The notes below the pieces were generated by a model. The model did no database searches and was not told the origin of the DNA. It worked only from the letters and a program-made list of their open reading frames with translations. Of a DNA stretch of 64,000 nt, positions 37,264-49,800 are shown piece after piece. Made by a program: the position numbers and the translations under genes. Origin of the DNA: Phragmites australis (taxonomy: Eukaryota > Streptophyta > Magnoliopsida > Poales > Poaceae); assembly GCF_958298935.1 (NCBI RefSeq), contig NC_084940.1:22501146-22565145 (forward strand), written 5' to 3'. The first letter of the stretch is position 1. Every line of letters starts with the position of its first letter.

Positions 37264-38170
37264 TGATGACGACATCACTCTTTCAGATACACACACCGAG
37301 TATTCCTCCAACAATAGGTCCATTGACACGAGCTCGTGCACGTCAACTAAATCATGAGGTGAGCTCGTTCCTTAGTGTTCCTTTATATTTTGATGAGGAT
37401 GGGATGCTACTGAATAATTGTGATGTATTGTTACTTAGGAACACGGGAGAAGAACAGCAAGGGCGCCCAAGCCAAGGTGGAGGTCCAATCAAGTTCGAGT
37501 CCGTTTCGGAGTCCAGAACCAGCCTGCACTAAAATCGTCGCCCAGGACGCATACGGACTCTGTTTTCGACGTTCTACACATGGTTGGAAAGCTAAGGAGA
37601 TAAGCTTTCCAACGGGACTGGTCCCATGTCCAAATTCTTTCTGAGTCAACAGAAATCGTCGAAACAAGTGGATGTCCAGAATCTATCAGGGTGCTGCGCC
37701 ACCATCTTTTGGGCCGTTGGGCCGTGTATCGTGTTGGAGTCCATTAGGGACGCGTCCAGGGGTCCTTGGCTGACCCTAGTCTTTTATATACAGTAGCCGC
37801 CGCCCTAATTAGGGTTGAGTTTTGCTTAGATATTGATCTACACACAGTTGTGAGATTTTTGCTCTTGTTCCGGACCGACTAGGCCGCCGCAAGTGTTTGT
37901 GGAACCCCGACTTCGAGTGCTTGAATTCGATTCGCAATATTTCAGATTGCATCCTCTACGTTCTTGCTTGTGTTCTCGGTACGCTTGCAGGGATTGAGCC
38001 TTCTTGGCGAGGTCAACCGCGCGACACGGTTGATAACCAACGGAGCTGTGGTGTAGTGATTGCAAGGGAGACGATCTGTTCGGGTCGAAGCCTTTGGATC
38101 ATCAACGTCGAGTTCTCCACCCACCGACTTATTGCTACCTATCGGAAGATCAGGCCAACATTGTTCATCA
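37264..38170 (+). repeat. CRM solo LTR
   Basis: 907 bp from TGATGACGACATCAC to TTGTTCATCA, flanked by a perfect duplication CTTTG (37259-37263 and 38171-38175), inserted in the Tekay solo LTR. It encodes the CRM tail in the plus direction (GPLTRARARQLNHEVSSFL), so it belongs to the same lineage as the element at 3250-10982 but is a different subfamily. No internal sequence is attached. Confidence 0.88.
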
Positions 38171-38454
38171 CTTTGTTAGTTAGGAGTTGAGGGATTTTGT
38201 CTCCTCCTAACTCGGTTTTGTTGTAAATTGTTGAAATCAGTTGCATGCTTAATATTTGTAATATAAATGTTTATTACTTGCTCTTTATTAAGCTATGTTG
38301 TGATGCACTATGTTGGAGGCATGTGTTCCGATCCTTAGGCACAAAACACGTGCTGGGACTGCCGAGATGGTATTCGAGTTAATCATCGAGGTTGGATTAT
38401 GAAGAATGATCCGTCTGATGATTAATTTGAATACTGTTTAGACGGGTCCTCACA

Positions 38455-40847
38455 CACCCCTTGGGGCATAAATTCAATTCTAATCCCCAAATGTTTAGCT
38501 GCATGAATATGCAAACAAAATCACTCAACTCAAGTATACTGTGTGTAATATATTTTTATTCAAATTTGAACACATGTACATTTCACGGTATCCAGATACA
38601 CAGAAGAAAAATCTTCCAGTCGCACAAAAAAAAAAAATCTTCCACAAATGGCTGTCGCTTCATTTGACTATATCATTGCTATATTTCCATACCAACAACA
38701 TTTGAAATGGTTATGAAAGAGTAATAAAACATTGGCAGATAAACATCTACAGCACAACCTAGAACTTTGAGCCAATATGAATTCATAAACCTCACATACT
38801 TACCACATACTTCACGAACAGAGCAAGCAGAATGCCACGCATAAAGTCTCATATTTTGTACCCTTGATGTTCAAACATTCATGGCCTGGACCACTGTGCA
38901 AAATTCAGGAATCACATATCCAGTTTTTTCATTAAAAAATGAGAACATGGAGGTTAAAGACGTTCCCTTGGTGTTTCACTAAGTTGGATGTGATCCTTGA
39001 ACCCGGGTGAGCTGGGTGAGTTCTTTGCTCCCCATCCACTAGACCCGCGAGAGGACCACAATCTTTGCATTCAAGAACAATTTCCTTTCAACATACATAG
39101 TAAAAGGGAAACAGGAGCCTTCCGTAAGTTACCCACACTGCATCAGAATCTTCAGTCAGATAAATAATCTGAATCCCCAGCGAAACTGATTCAACCATGT
39201 CATATCCCTGTCATATTCCTTCGAAGTGGTTTAGCAACTATAAATGCAACTATCAATACTCATCCATACATTTGTGATAGTAAACAATGCCAAGTCAAAT
39301 TTTATCCTCTAGAAGTACAAAAACGAATGGTTGAAAAGAACTGAAGCATCATAAACCATCCTGAGCATCAGTAGTAGCAATGTCCTCCTTACTACATCAA
39401 CGTATTTCAATGGGTTTTGGCTACTTCGAATTTGATATTTTCCAATCTTTTCGTGAACATACGCACAAGAGCATCTGATCGTCCTATCTGAAGCAGCCCG
39501 AATACCCCTGAGCCGGAAACATTTTAGATCTAAAAGCAATCGCGCTCCATTCTAATCTCAACACTCATTGATGTATCCATGATCAGAACAAGGCGAATTC
39601 TGCAGAAGATGACTCATGTTTCGAAAGAAGGTGAATCCATCCTGAGCTCACCAGGCATCATCAGTAGCAAATGCACATTTTCACGGTACCAAGATACATA
39701 CTAGAAGAACCTTCGCAAATGGTGGTCTCTTAATTTGACTATATCGTTCTCATATTTCCCATATCAATGGAATTTCAAACCATCGAGGAAAGAGAAATAC
39801 AAAGTTGGCAGATAACCATCTACACTAGTGCTGATACTCATACCAAGAACTTCGAGCCAAAGCACGATTGAAACAGTGAAACCTTTCTGTTTCAGAACCA
39901 AAAAAAAAACCCATACTTATCACATTTCCCCATTAAATTGTTGCGAATAATACGAATTCAGAAAGACTCTAGTCAGAATGGCATGGCGACATCATACCAT
40001 GAAAATAGCCGAATTCAGAAAGGCTCTTGTCAGGATGTCTTCAATTATCTATCACTGTGTCATTCTGACCTTCTCTCTTTTTCCTTAACAAAATACAACA
40101 TCCTTCATGAAGTGAGCAAGCAGGATGCTGATGCGTAAAAGTCCCGCACTTTTTTGTCATTCATCTTCAAACATTGAGGTATCACATATCCAGTCTTTGC
40201 GTTCAAGAACAAGTTACTTTCAACATACTTCATAGTAAACGGGAAACACTAATCAACGCTGCATCAGAATCTTCAGTCTGAAATCCACGACGAGACTGAA
40301 AACTTCTGATACCAAGAACGACCATGTCATATCCTTGTCACATTCCTCCAAAGTGGTTTAGCGACAATCACTACTCATCCATGAATCGTGATAGTAAACA
40401 AATGCCAACTCAGGTCACATTGGATATTCTTAGAAGTGGATAAACTAATGACTGAAAATAAGCCAAGCAACCAACGTTTCAGTATCAGCTCTGCATTACC
40501 ATTTCTTTCTTTCTTTTTTCCCGACAAACTGGCATTACTATTTCAACACGTACTCTATGAAAAAGGATTTGGGCATTCCGTATGATTGATATTCACACAG
40601 TCCATTTGATTGTACCCCGCTAGACATTTTTTTTTTTTTTTTGCAAGCAGAGGAATGTCAGAATCTTCTAACGACCAAACGCACAAGAAAAAAGGGTACC
40701 AAAGTGCATCTGATCGTACTATCTGAAGCAAACCGAATCGCTGTAAGGCGAAAGCATTTTGGTTCTAAAATCCATGATCAGAACAATGTGACTTCTGAAG
40801 AAGAAGATGGCTCATGTTTACCAAGGAGAAGCGACCATCATCAGAGC
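38455..40847. repeat. Tandem duplication downstream of the DOG1-like gene
   Basis: Non-coding 3' flank of the gene at 40848. Two diverged copies lie head to tail: about 38571-39668 and 39669-40868. Matching landmarks are the ATTTCACGGTA block (38579 and 39677), the TTGGCAGATAA block, the CTGATCGT..TATCTGAAGC block, and the final TCACCAGGCATCATC. That last landmark contains the stop and last codons of the gene in the right copy and a stranded copy of them at 39648. The offset grows from about 1.10 to 1.20 kb through indels. Confidence 0.75.
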
Positions 40848-41462
40848 TCACCAGGCATCATCCGTAGCTGCTCTGGCGTTGGCGCGCATGCGCTCGAAGG
40901 CCTCGACGGGCACGGAGAGCGGCCCAGCGCGCGCGTGCCACCGCGTGCCGTGCCGCGCCACCTTGCCCGCCACGTCCTCGACGGCCTTGAGGAACTCCTT
41001 GGCCTGCACCGGTGAGAGCACCTCCTTGACGGCGGCCTCCACGGCACGCCACCGCAGCTTGTTGGCCCGGCGCGCGGCGCGCGCCATTTTGCACATCTCC
41101 TCGGCGGCCGTCTCGGCGACGCCGTCCTTGGTCTTCTCGCACGCCAGCTTCATGGCGTAGGTGGACTGGTACTCGGCCACCTCGCCGTCTAGCGCGGCCT
41201 CGCGCGCGTGGAGGCGGCGGGCCGCGGCGGAGAGCGCGTGGCGGGCGTGGGCGGGGAGGGACGGGAACAGCGCCGGGAGAAGGGCCAGGAGCATGCAGGA
41301 CGGGCGGAGATCGTCGCCGAGCCAGGAGAGAGCCGCCACGGCCAGCGGCGGGTCGTCGGGGCGCGCCACCAGGCTGGGGACGTCGCGGGGGCGGACGGGC
41401 GGGCCGCCGGCCAGGCGGGAGTAGCGCGCGCGGAGGCGGGCGAGGTCGGCGGTGATATCCAT
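40848..41462 (-). CDS. DOG1-like domain protein
   Basis: Single-exon 204-residue protein, GC-rich. I chose the ATG at 41462 because it sits in a strong plant context (GCCGCCATGG). The frame is open 22 codons further upstream to a GTG but has no other ATG before a stop. The layout matches the DOG1 seed-dormancy/TGA-factor dimerisation-like family (PF14144). A WLGDDLRPS block at 47-55 recalls the family W.gGWRPS motif. A helix with E..L...VAEYQ follows at 88-99, and VLSPVQAKEFL at 148-158 recalls the family LTP.QA..FL motif. DOG1-family proteins act in dormancy and related signalling; which branch this is cannot be said. There is no bZIP region, so it is not a TGA factor. Confidence 0.6.
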   Translation of the reverse strand: MDITADLARLRARYSRLAGGPPVRPRDVPSLVARPDDPPLAVAALSWLGDDLRPSCMLLALLPALFPSLPAHARHALSAAARRLHAREAALDGEVAEYQSTYAMKLACEKTKDGVAETAAEEMCKMARAARRANKLRWRAVEAAVKEVLSPVQAKEFLKAVEDVAGKVARHGTRWHARAGPLSVPVEAFERMRANARAATDDAW

Positions 41463-41670
41463 GGCGGCCGCGTTGTCGCTGTCGCTGGAGTCCGACGACA
41501 GGAGGCGGCGGTGCGCCGACGGGTCCACGGCGCCGGGCGCTGACGATCATGGGAAAGCAACAAGCCAAATCAAGATTTCAATCAAGAGAAACACCAAGAA
41601 CAAAGGGTTTGAGGCCAATAATCCATGGGAAATTAAGAGCACCAAGAACACGGCACTTGAAACAAGAAAG

Positions 41671-41835
41671 TCATGAACACGGATTACAGCAGGGGATGAA
41701 GCAGGGGAGGCAGGAGAGGAAGCCCTTCTCCTTCTTGGAGCTCTTTCCGGCGCCTCCGCTGCGGTGGTACCCGGCGTCGTAGCCGAAGTAGAAGTCGTCA
41801 GCGTCGTCGCCTCCCAAGGGGCTCAGGAACGGCAT
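41671..41835 (-). CDS. Small 54-aa Cys-rich protein, unrecognised
   Basis: ATG at 41835, stop at 41671. The N-terminal half is acidic and aromatic (DDADDFYFGYD); a basic stretch KSSKKEKG leads to a C-terminus with six Cys in the last 14 residues (SCLPCFIPCCNPCS). That tail could be lipid-modified or metal-binding, which is inference. Its start context is weak. A CT repeat at about 41877-41903 upstream is typical of plant 5' untranslated regions. It lies 208 bp upstream of the DOG1-like ATG on the same strand, so it may be a separate small gene or an upstream ORF of the same transcript. Confidence 0.4.
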   Translation of the reverse strand: MPFLSPLGGDDADDFYFGYDAGYHRSGGAGKSSKKEKGFLSCLPCFIPCCNPCS

Positions 41836-41871
41836 TTCTGCCGTGGATGTGCCCTGCCCTGCGCGCGCGCG

Positions 41872-41876
<5 letters not shown>

Positions 41877-41903
<27 letters not shown>
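41877..41903. repeat. GA/CT microsatellite in a probable 5' UTR
   Basis: About 13 GA units on the plus strand (CT on the coding minus strand), immediately upstream of the 54-aa reading frame. Confidence 0.9.
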
Positions 41904-41906
<3 letters not shown>

Positions 41907-44430
41907 GCTCGTGGAGGCAAGAGGCAGGTTTAACGGCGCCCGGCCGCGACCCTGCCGGTGCGGGCGATGGCGGTGCGGTGCGTCGCGTGGGATTCTGCAC
42001 CGTCGATCCTGGAATCCAACGGTCCAGGGATGACACAGAACAGAAGGGCGGCATAACAATGTCTGACAGCGGAAGAAGCCCAGATGAGGAGCAGCAACCA
42101 CCAACATCAAGCTAAAAGGGAAAATTGATTCATTCAGGCTCAAAATTGATTCCTTCAAAAGAAAAAAGGCTCAAAATTGATGTGATGATGCACAAGGTGC
42201 AAATTCAAGAGCATCTTCAATGGCGACTGGAGTGCTAGAGAATTTCTTGGTACTAAAATGTCTGTGAGATCGTGTGAATTCCTAGTATTTCTTAAGCTTG
42301 CCCAGTGCTTCAAAAGTACAATCTTGGTTCTTTTTCACTTGTCGCTGAGGACATGGACACTCCAACAAGCATGTTTGAAAATTATTTTTTAGACAAAATA
42401 ATTAAAAAGTATAATGATGTGGAAGTATTTTTCATGGTAGATCCGATAATATCATTTGCATATGCCAAGTCCTAGTGTGTATTAGTGGTCAATGTTTTTA
42501 ACATATGTGTGCATGCATTTGAAACAACATCTATTTGATACATCCTAGCTTTAGGTTCATTAAAAATTGAACTGAAAATGATCCATAAAATCCGAAAAAA
42601 GATGGCATAATATAAAATATCAATATAGACAGATACAACCAATTAAACACTATCCTTAACTCTTGTATCCGCTCATACGAATTTAGATTCAGTCAAGCTA
42701 CACAAATACAGCCAACCGAGTACTATCATTTTCAACAAATATGATTATGCTCAGTTTGTTTCTCCTCAACCTCGTCTAGAGAACCAAACACACACTTAAG
42801 ATATAGTAAAGTTGTGTACCTTGGATGCATCCATCTCTTAGTGTTTGGTTGCTGGTATGAGAGATGATCTGTATGTGATGGTTCAATTGGATGGGTTGAT
42901 CCTGGATGGGTGGTATATATATCTAATATTTGGTTAGCCATATAGGATAATACATATTTCTGTTTGGTTATTTGTAGTAAATGGAATGACTTGTTACAAA
43001 GTTCTGTTTGTTTGCCTGAATTTGTGAAGTAATCATATCAAATTGAATTAAAAGAAGTATATCACATGAAATGATAAAAAAAATATAAATAGAGCATTAC
43101 AGAGGAACTCACTTTTTCACCATATAACTGAGGGATATAGATAATTTTATAAATTAGTCCATCACATAAGAAGAATATTAGTGAATTTTCTCAGATTTTT
43201 AGAAATTTATTTGAGGCCCTAACAATTTTTAGAAGTTATAAAGTAGTCTTTTTTAGAATTTTAATTAAAATTCTACATAGGCTTTTTTGAGTGAATCTAA
43301 TTCAAATAAGTTACACATGAATTATGAAACACGTACAAAAATTTTTAAAATTTTTGAAGCAACATAAGATTACTGTTTTGAAGCAACAAAAATTCTAGAA
43401 TTTTTTAGATGGTGAGTACTGTTCATAGCGGACAAAACTCGGTCCTCTATGGGGTGAGGTGCGACCGATTTTAAGTATCAGCTGGTTCAAGATATTGAAA
43501 GAATATACTTGAAGTCTGTATAACCTAGTCCTGAACGAATTCTGAATAATCCCATACAGACTCACGGTGTACATCTAATCAAACACAACATTATATCACG
43601 CACCCTCCGTTCTTTCTTAAAAAATCTACTAGTATTACTTTTTATATGACAAAACCTTAACAGATTCATGTATATAAATAAATACGCCGAAGTTCCTAAA
43701 GTTTTCGAGAAATTCGTCGGGGAGAAACGCAGTCCCAAGGACACGTTTCTTAGTCTGCCATCATCATATGCTCACACTTAGGATTTGAGTCTAGCTAAGT
43801 TGACTAAAAATATAGATATTCATCTAGACCATTTATATTTAAGTCTTTTTTAATATAAATTTAAATCTTTATTTCTTCTTATTTATAATTTTTTTAAGTC
43901 GATCATGTTTTTAAATCGGATACTGACACTCACGACTACATAAAGCAGCATCAACAAGACAGGACGTTGACGCTTTGACCTCCAAAGCCAAACAAACATT
44001 TTCTTTGTCTTGCACAACCAAATCTTTGATTTGGTGGTTAGTGAATGTGATCGTATCCCTTAGCTATTAGGGATTAGCTCTTTATGTGTTTTATCAAGAT
44101 AGATTTTTTTTAATACTAAATGATGTATTTGTCAATAACAAGATGTATATAATAATTTTTATTAATTTTTAAATTTTGAATGTCGATTTTCGGCAGGTGT
44201 AATATAAGTACATATGTTGTTGTGAGTGAGTGGAGTTTTTTTTTTAAGCATTTGCTTTGTCTTGAGTTTCTTTCCCCGTCTACCTCATCATCAACACCAC
44301 CAAACTACTGGAGTACTACTACTATAATAATAATAATAATTAACAGCCGTCAGCAGATCACTTGCTCTCACGCTGATCACTTTGGGAAAGAAAAAGAGGT
44401 CAGGGAACGTTTGTTCGGTGGCCGCTGTTA
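41904..44430. other. Intergenic AT-rich region and PLC upstream region
   Basis: No gene is seen in these 2.5 kb. The sequence is AT-rich with short unrelated frames. A TAA-repeat run (about 44322-44341) and a pyrimidine-rich stretch lie just upstream of the ATG at 44431. A TTTGACC W-box-like word occurs at about 43974. No convincing TATA box was found. Confidence 0.5.
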
Positions 44431-46815
44431 ATGGCGGCGCCGCTGCTCCCCTCCCTGCTGCTCTCGCTGCACATCGCGGTGCTACTGCTGCTGCTGCTGC
44501 TGATCCCCTGCTCCTGCCAGGTACCTATCTCTTTCCCTCTGATTTGGCCCGCTTTTGATCCGATTCTTGCTATGGCTTCAGTTCTTGAGTGCATCAATCT
44601 GTAGCTCGACCAAGTTGTTGTAGGGTTCGATCTGATCTTTATAGCCCCAATTCTTGCTTAAATTAGTTGGTCTGGGTATCTTGCTCTTACTAAATTCACG
44701 GGTCTTGCGACCAGAATTCATTTCACTGCTGGGTGTCAGCGAATGATTGATTCGGATGGTTCTTGTTTGCAGGTCGGGGATTCGTGTTCCTCCGCCCGCG
44801 ACTGCGGTACGGGCCTGTACTGCGGGAACTGCGCGGCCACCGGCAGGACCCGGCCCTCCTGCATCAGGGACCTCGCCATCCAGCCCACCTCCATTGTACT
44901 TCTTTTCATTCCCCTCTTGCTTTTCCTTCTCTGTGGCTTCTCTTGTTCTTGATCCAAGGGGGTTTTCGCTCTTTCAGGTGAAGGGGCTGCCCTTTAATAG
45001 ATACTCATGGCTCGTGACCCACAATTCCTTCTCCATTCTCGGCCAGCCATCTCGCACCGGCGTCGAGAGGGTGACGTTCTACAACCAGGAGGACTCTGTC
45101 ACCAACCAATTGAGGGTAGGCTATATGTAATCATGTTGGGGAGTTTTAAGGATGGTGGATGGGGGGGTTTATAAGTATGTGGGTATTTGCAGAATGGAGT
45201 GAGGGGATTGATGCTTGATATGTACGACTTCAATGATGATGTATGGCTTTGCCACTCCTTGCAAGGGCAATGCTACAACTTCACTGCTTTCGTAAGTTCT
45301 TTTCTTTGCAGATACCAGTCAAATGTCGTTTCATAATTTGGTAGGCCGTCTCACATGCAATGTAGTTACATTACTCTGTAACTCTACGTTCCGATTTTGG
45401 ATGAAAGCATCTTCCTGAAGAACTCAGCTGGTGTGAATAAATGTATGTAGTGATAGTGAATATGTTCCTTCCTAAAAAAATTTCACAACTTTGCGAGATG
45501 TTACACAAGGCTCCACAAGTAAAATGTTCAACTTAACTATGATGTTAGGAACCAGCACTTGACACACTTAAAGAGGTGGAAGCTTTTCTCTCTGAGAATC
45601 CCACGGAGATTGTGACAATATTCATCGAGGATTATGTTCATTCACCAATGGGATTGAGCAAGGTCTTTACTGCTGCTGACTTGATGAAGTATTGGTACCC
45701 TATCTCGGAAATGCCAACTAATGGCAAGGACTGGCCAAGCGTCACAGATATGGTTGCAAAGAACCGCAGGTTGCTAGTTTTCACTTCTGATGCTTCAAAG
45801 GAAGCTAGCGAAGGAATAGCTTACCAATGGAGCTACTTGCTGGAGAATGAATGTAAGTATGACTTCTTGTGCTTTAGTAGCATTTATACCAAATGGCTTT
45901 CTGATATTGGTAGTAAATAGTGATAACTATGTCATATAGTGATGTGCGAAGCTAAACCACCTTATTAGATACAATGTGTACTGCTGCATCTTCCTGGTTC
46001 AGAGGTGTGATAAGGCAATAACATACTTTATTTATAAAGAACCTTGTTTAATATGGTTATTTCCACATAACAACCTGTTTGATGGGCTACGAGCTTCTTG
46101 TATAATGATTGTTTTACTCCAGAGATGAGTATGAGCTGGACATATTCCAATTTAGAACCAAAAGTAGTGGGCGCTGAGTAATTTATTGTTTACTTCTGAT
46201 ATCGATGTTGATAAATAACCACTATTTACTTTAGCAATGCTAGCAAAAAATGCTTGCTTTAATAATTTTTGATTTCTTTCGACCAATGTTACCGAGATAT
46301 GCGTGTCCGAAACTTTTTTGTGGTGTCGAAACGTATCCGCGCGTCGACTTGTGCCTGACGCGGTGCGACATGCATCTGACGCGTTGTGGCCATGTCCAAG
46401 GCCAAGGCTACTCACAGCCCATACCAACGGCGGTAGGGGAGAGGAGGAGGAGGAGGAGGCGGCAGTGGCGACGAGGGGGCAGGGGGGGGGGGGGGGAAGA
46501 AGCCACCGAGCACGTCGTCGCGCACGTTGCCCACCCCCTTTCACCAGCCACCCGCACTATCACCGTGCTAGATCCGAGCTAACGCTGCTGCCGTCGTCCA
46601 GATCCGAGCCACCACCGCCCATTTTTGCCACCGCCTTCCCCTCCCCCACTTCGTTAGGTAGCCGCCGTCGCCTCCTAATGTGAGCATGAGTGAGACCGTG
46701 AGGTAGGGAGAGAGACAGGTGAGAGGAGAGCGGGCCAAGGGAGAGAAGGTAAAGGAAGGGGAGTTGGGTCGAGCAAGTTGGCCCACCTGGCCGACAGGCC
46801 ACTGTCTCTGTTGGC

Positions 46816-46872
<57 letters not shown>

Positions 46873-49800
46873 GGGCCGAGCTTCACTTTGGAATTTTCTT
46901 TTTCTCGTACAATCTTACATATTTTTTTATTATTTTAAGAAGGAAATACATTTATATTAGACGAATCCCCGAATCCTACTTTCTAGAGCTTACCAAACCG
47001 GACATCCAAAGCTGAGTCCCGGTAACACTGCTCTCAACATGACCATTTTATAGTTTTGGTTCATACATGTGGTCTAGGTATCCTAGTTTATGTTATGAAT
47101 AGCACTTGTATTCATTATGGGGGTTCTAGGCCAATATATATGCATGTAACGGTTTAAATTAATTTTGAGATTTATTCGCTACTTGCTAGGACTTGAGTTG
47201 ATGATGTGTATGATATGGAATCTACACATATCGATGTAGCCATTGCCCATTGATGCCTGATCACCATAGGTTTGCCTAAACCTAATGTGTTACTCATAAG
47301 ATTGAACATGAATCAAGTATTATGGTCTTGTGCACAATTATTGTACAGATGGTAGGCAAAATGTAAAGACATCTGAAGTTCACACAGGGCTGTATTTGTT
47401 ACATTAATTCACAAATTTGACATTTGAGTATTCTTTCTTAAGATTTTGCTTCTTGTAAAGAATGTAAGCTATGGTAACTGCTGCAGTATAGAAGGGACAA
47501 ACCTGATATATGTGGTCCAATTGCATAAAACAAATGTATTCTACATTTAAAACATGCAAGAACTCTTTGTTTGGTTTCAAGAGTAAATTTTTTACCAAAC
47601 AATGCCATTTTTGTTGTCAACACCACTAAGACATAGTGCAATATCCTCAGTCAATATTGTATTACTGATATATGTCCTCATTTTGCTAGTAGGAGCTAGC
47701 ATTGGATCTACGATAACTGTACAAATGCATTCTTTATAAAGTTGTATGCAGTGTGTTGTTTCATGCTGAGTATCGATGTACCACAAATAGTTATGGTTAT
47801 TGTTTCCTTTTCCTTGACTAGTGAGTTTAAATGAACATATGCAATTTCTTGCCAATGTTAGTATTGTAGTTTTTCGGAACTTCAACTTTACTACTAAGTA
47901 CAACTAAGTACATATAGAGACAATGAGTGGATCTCCGAAAGTGCAAATGACATATTTCCTCTCTCCTGTTGTTATGGTGACTACATACTTAGGGATGAAA
48001 ATGGTAGCGGTAAAATTCGGAATTCCGGAGATCGTTTTTGAAGTTTTCCGACCGGAGAAGCCGGAAATGATATTTCGAAACAACAGAAATGAAAACGATA
48101 AAACTATGCGGAAACGATAGCGAAAACGATTTAGGCCACTTCCGAGTGTTTTTGAGTTTTCCCGATTTTGACTGGCAATTTCCAGCAGTAATTATCGGAT
48201 TTTTTGGCCTCCAACGGGGCTGGAGAGAGACCTCCAGTGGGGCGGCATGCAGCGGGGCCGCCAGTAAGGCGGCGGCTTCACAAGCGGTCAGCTAGCAGTA
48301 AGGTATGGCTCACATCTCAACGACCTTGGCATGCCCGCCGATTGGAGGACCTTGATCTGCTCAACACGAGAGCCGACGAGCGTCTCGTCGCCGACGAGCA
48401 CATCACCTAAAAGAAAAAAAACAAGGGGGAGGGACTCAAGCTAGAACACCCCATCGATGCTCACCTCAGCGGGGATCCGTTTTGGCGAAACGACGCGTCA
48501 TCTTGCTTGGTGCCAGCGAACCTTCTGACAAACACAAACGGCGATGGCTCGGCGAACACAACCGACTCAGGGCGACGGCGACGGAGCTCATGAGGGCTGG
48601 CAGCGGAGGGCCAAGAGCGCAAGGTGACGGCGACGGAGCAGCGAATGGCGAACTCGAATGGCGGACGGCGATCTTGCTTGACGACGCAATTTGGGGAGAG
48701 ATAGCAGCGGCTACGGAGGGGATTTGGCCGATTCAGTTGGTGATTCGCCTTAGAGATAAGGATAAAGCTCCGTTTGATTTGGATTCGGATGGAGAGGAGA
48801 TAGGGAGGTGGCGTTCAGCTCAGGAGATCGGGGTGTTTGTGTCCCGAACTCTGGCGGCTGAGAGAAGAAGGGATCCACCCCCCTTTGGGCTGGCTCAGCG
48901 CTCGGGCTAGAGGAGAGGTGGCTACGTGCGTGGACCAGCTTGGCCAGCCCGACCCAAGTGGAGGGAGCGCAGGAGAGAAGGGAGTTGGCTCAGCTCGGGC
49001 TGGTCTGGGAGGAAGAAGGGGCATAGGCTGGCTGTTGAGAGGAAAGGCGAGAGAGAAAATAAAAGAGGCTTGGCTGATCTTTTTCTTTCCTTATATGTAT
49101 TATGCAAATTCGTGACAAAATGCTGTCGTACACTATTGCTGTGTTTGATAATGATAGACATAGACTGAGCAGAGGAAGCTTGCTAGCGTGCGTGTTTGAT
49201 AGTTTGAGGCTGCGCTGTGTTCTATATATGTATGTGTTCTTTCAGGTTTGAATTATCAATTCCCGATCGATACCGGTATGTTTCCGTCCTGATAACACCA
49301 TTCCCGGTTTTCTCGTATTATCGATGTCGTATTCGTTTCCGACATTATCGTTATCGACTTCGTTTCCGAGCGAAAATGTGAAACTGAAAGTGGTTTGGGC
49401 TCTTTCCGATCGTTTTTGAACCGTTTTCATCCCTATACATACTTGTACGGTAATAAGTTTGATTTAAATAAATTATTGGTTATACTGACTATAGGGGAAA
49501 GTGATTTTACTAATTTCAAGAATACAACTTTTGGATAAAGTCCCCAACATTTATTTCAGAACATGGTATGAAGTCAACAATTTGCAGTTCATTGGTATTT
49601 ATGCACCTTTTTAAAGTGTGACACAACCAATTACAGTGAACAAGTTAGAAGACAGAACCTTGTATTAGTCTTCATATACAAATAAGATTGCTTGCCATTT
49701 GAATCTTCTGAATAGCCATATATTGGGATGAAACTAACTAATTTGAATGACCACGGTAAAACTATAAAATACCTTTGTGATTGGAGTTCTTGTTATTTCC

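Larger units (their letters stand above)
25723..38454 (+). repeat. Tekay solo LTR split by two later insertions
   Basis: The LTR starts TGTCATGTCCC at 25723 and ends GGGTCCTCACA at 38454. Removing the Tekay insertion (27794-36593), the CRM solo LTR (37264-38170) and their duplications leaves about 3.0 kb of continuous sequence that aligns with the 3230-bp LTR at 27794-31023 in the opposite direction. Flanks CCCCC (25718-25722) and CACCC (38455-38459) are an imperfect 5-bp duplication. No PPT precedes it and no PBS follows it, so it is a solo LTR. Confidence 0.8.

Noticed and set aside
37264..37532. Plus-strand frame with RARARQLNHEV as a possible gene
   Set aside because: It is the LTR-encoded CRM tail in a solo LTR, not an independent gene.
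41463..41528. Upstream extension of the DOG1-like frame to a GTG
   Set aside because: GTG starts are not expected in plant nuclear genes, and a strong-context ATG exists at 41462. A spliced upstream exon cannot be excluded.
48482..48910. 142-residue frame inside the Ds-like element
   Set aside because: It begins at TTG, has no transposase or other domain, and lies in a GC-rich core where long open frames occur by chance.
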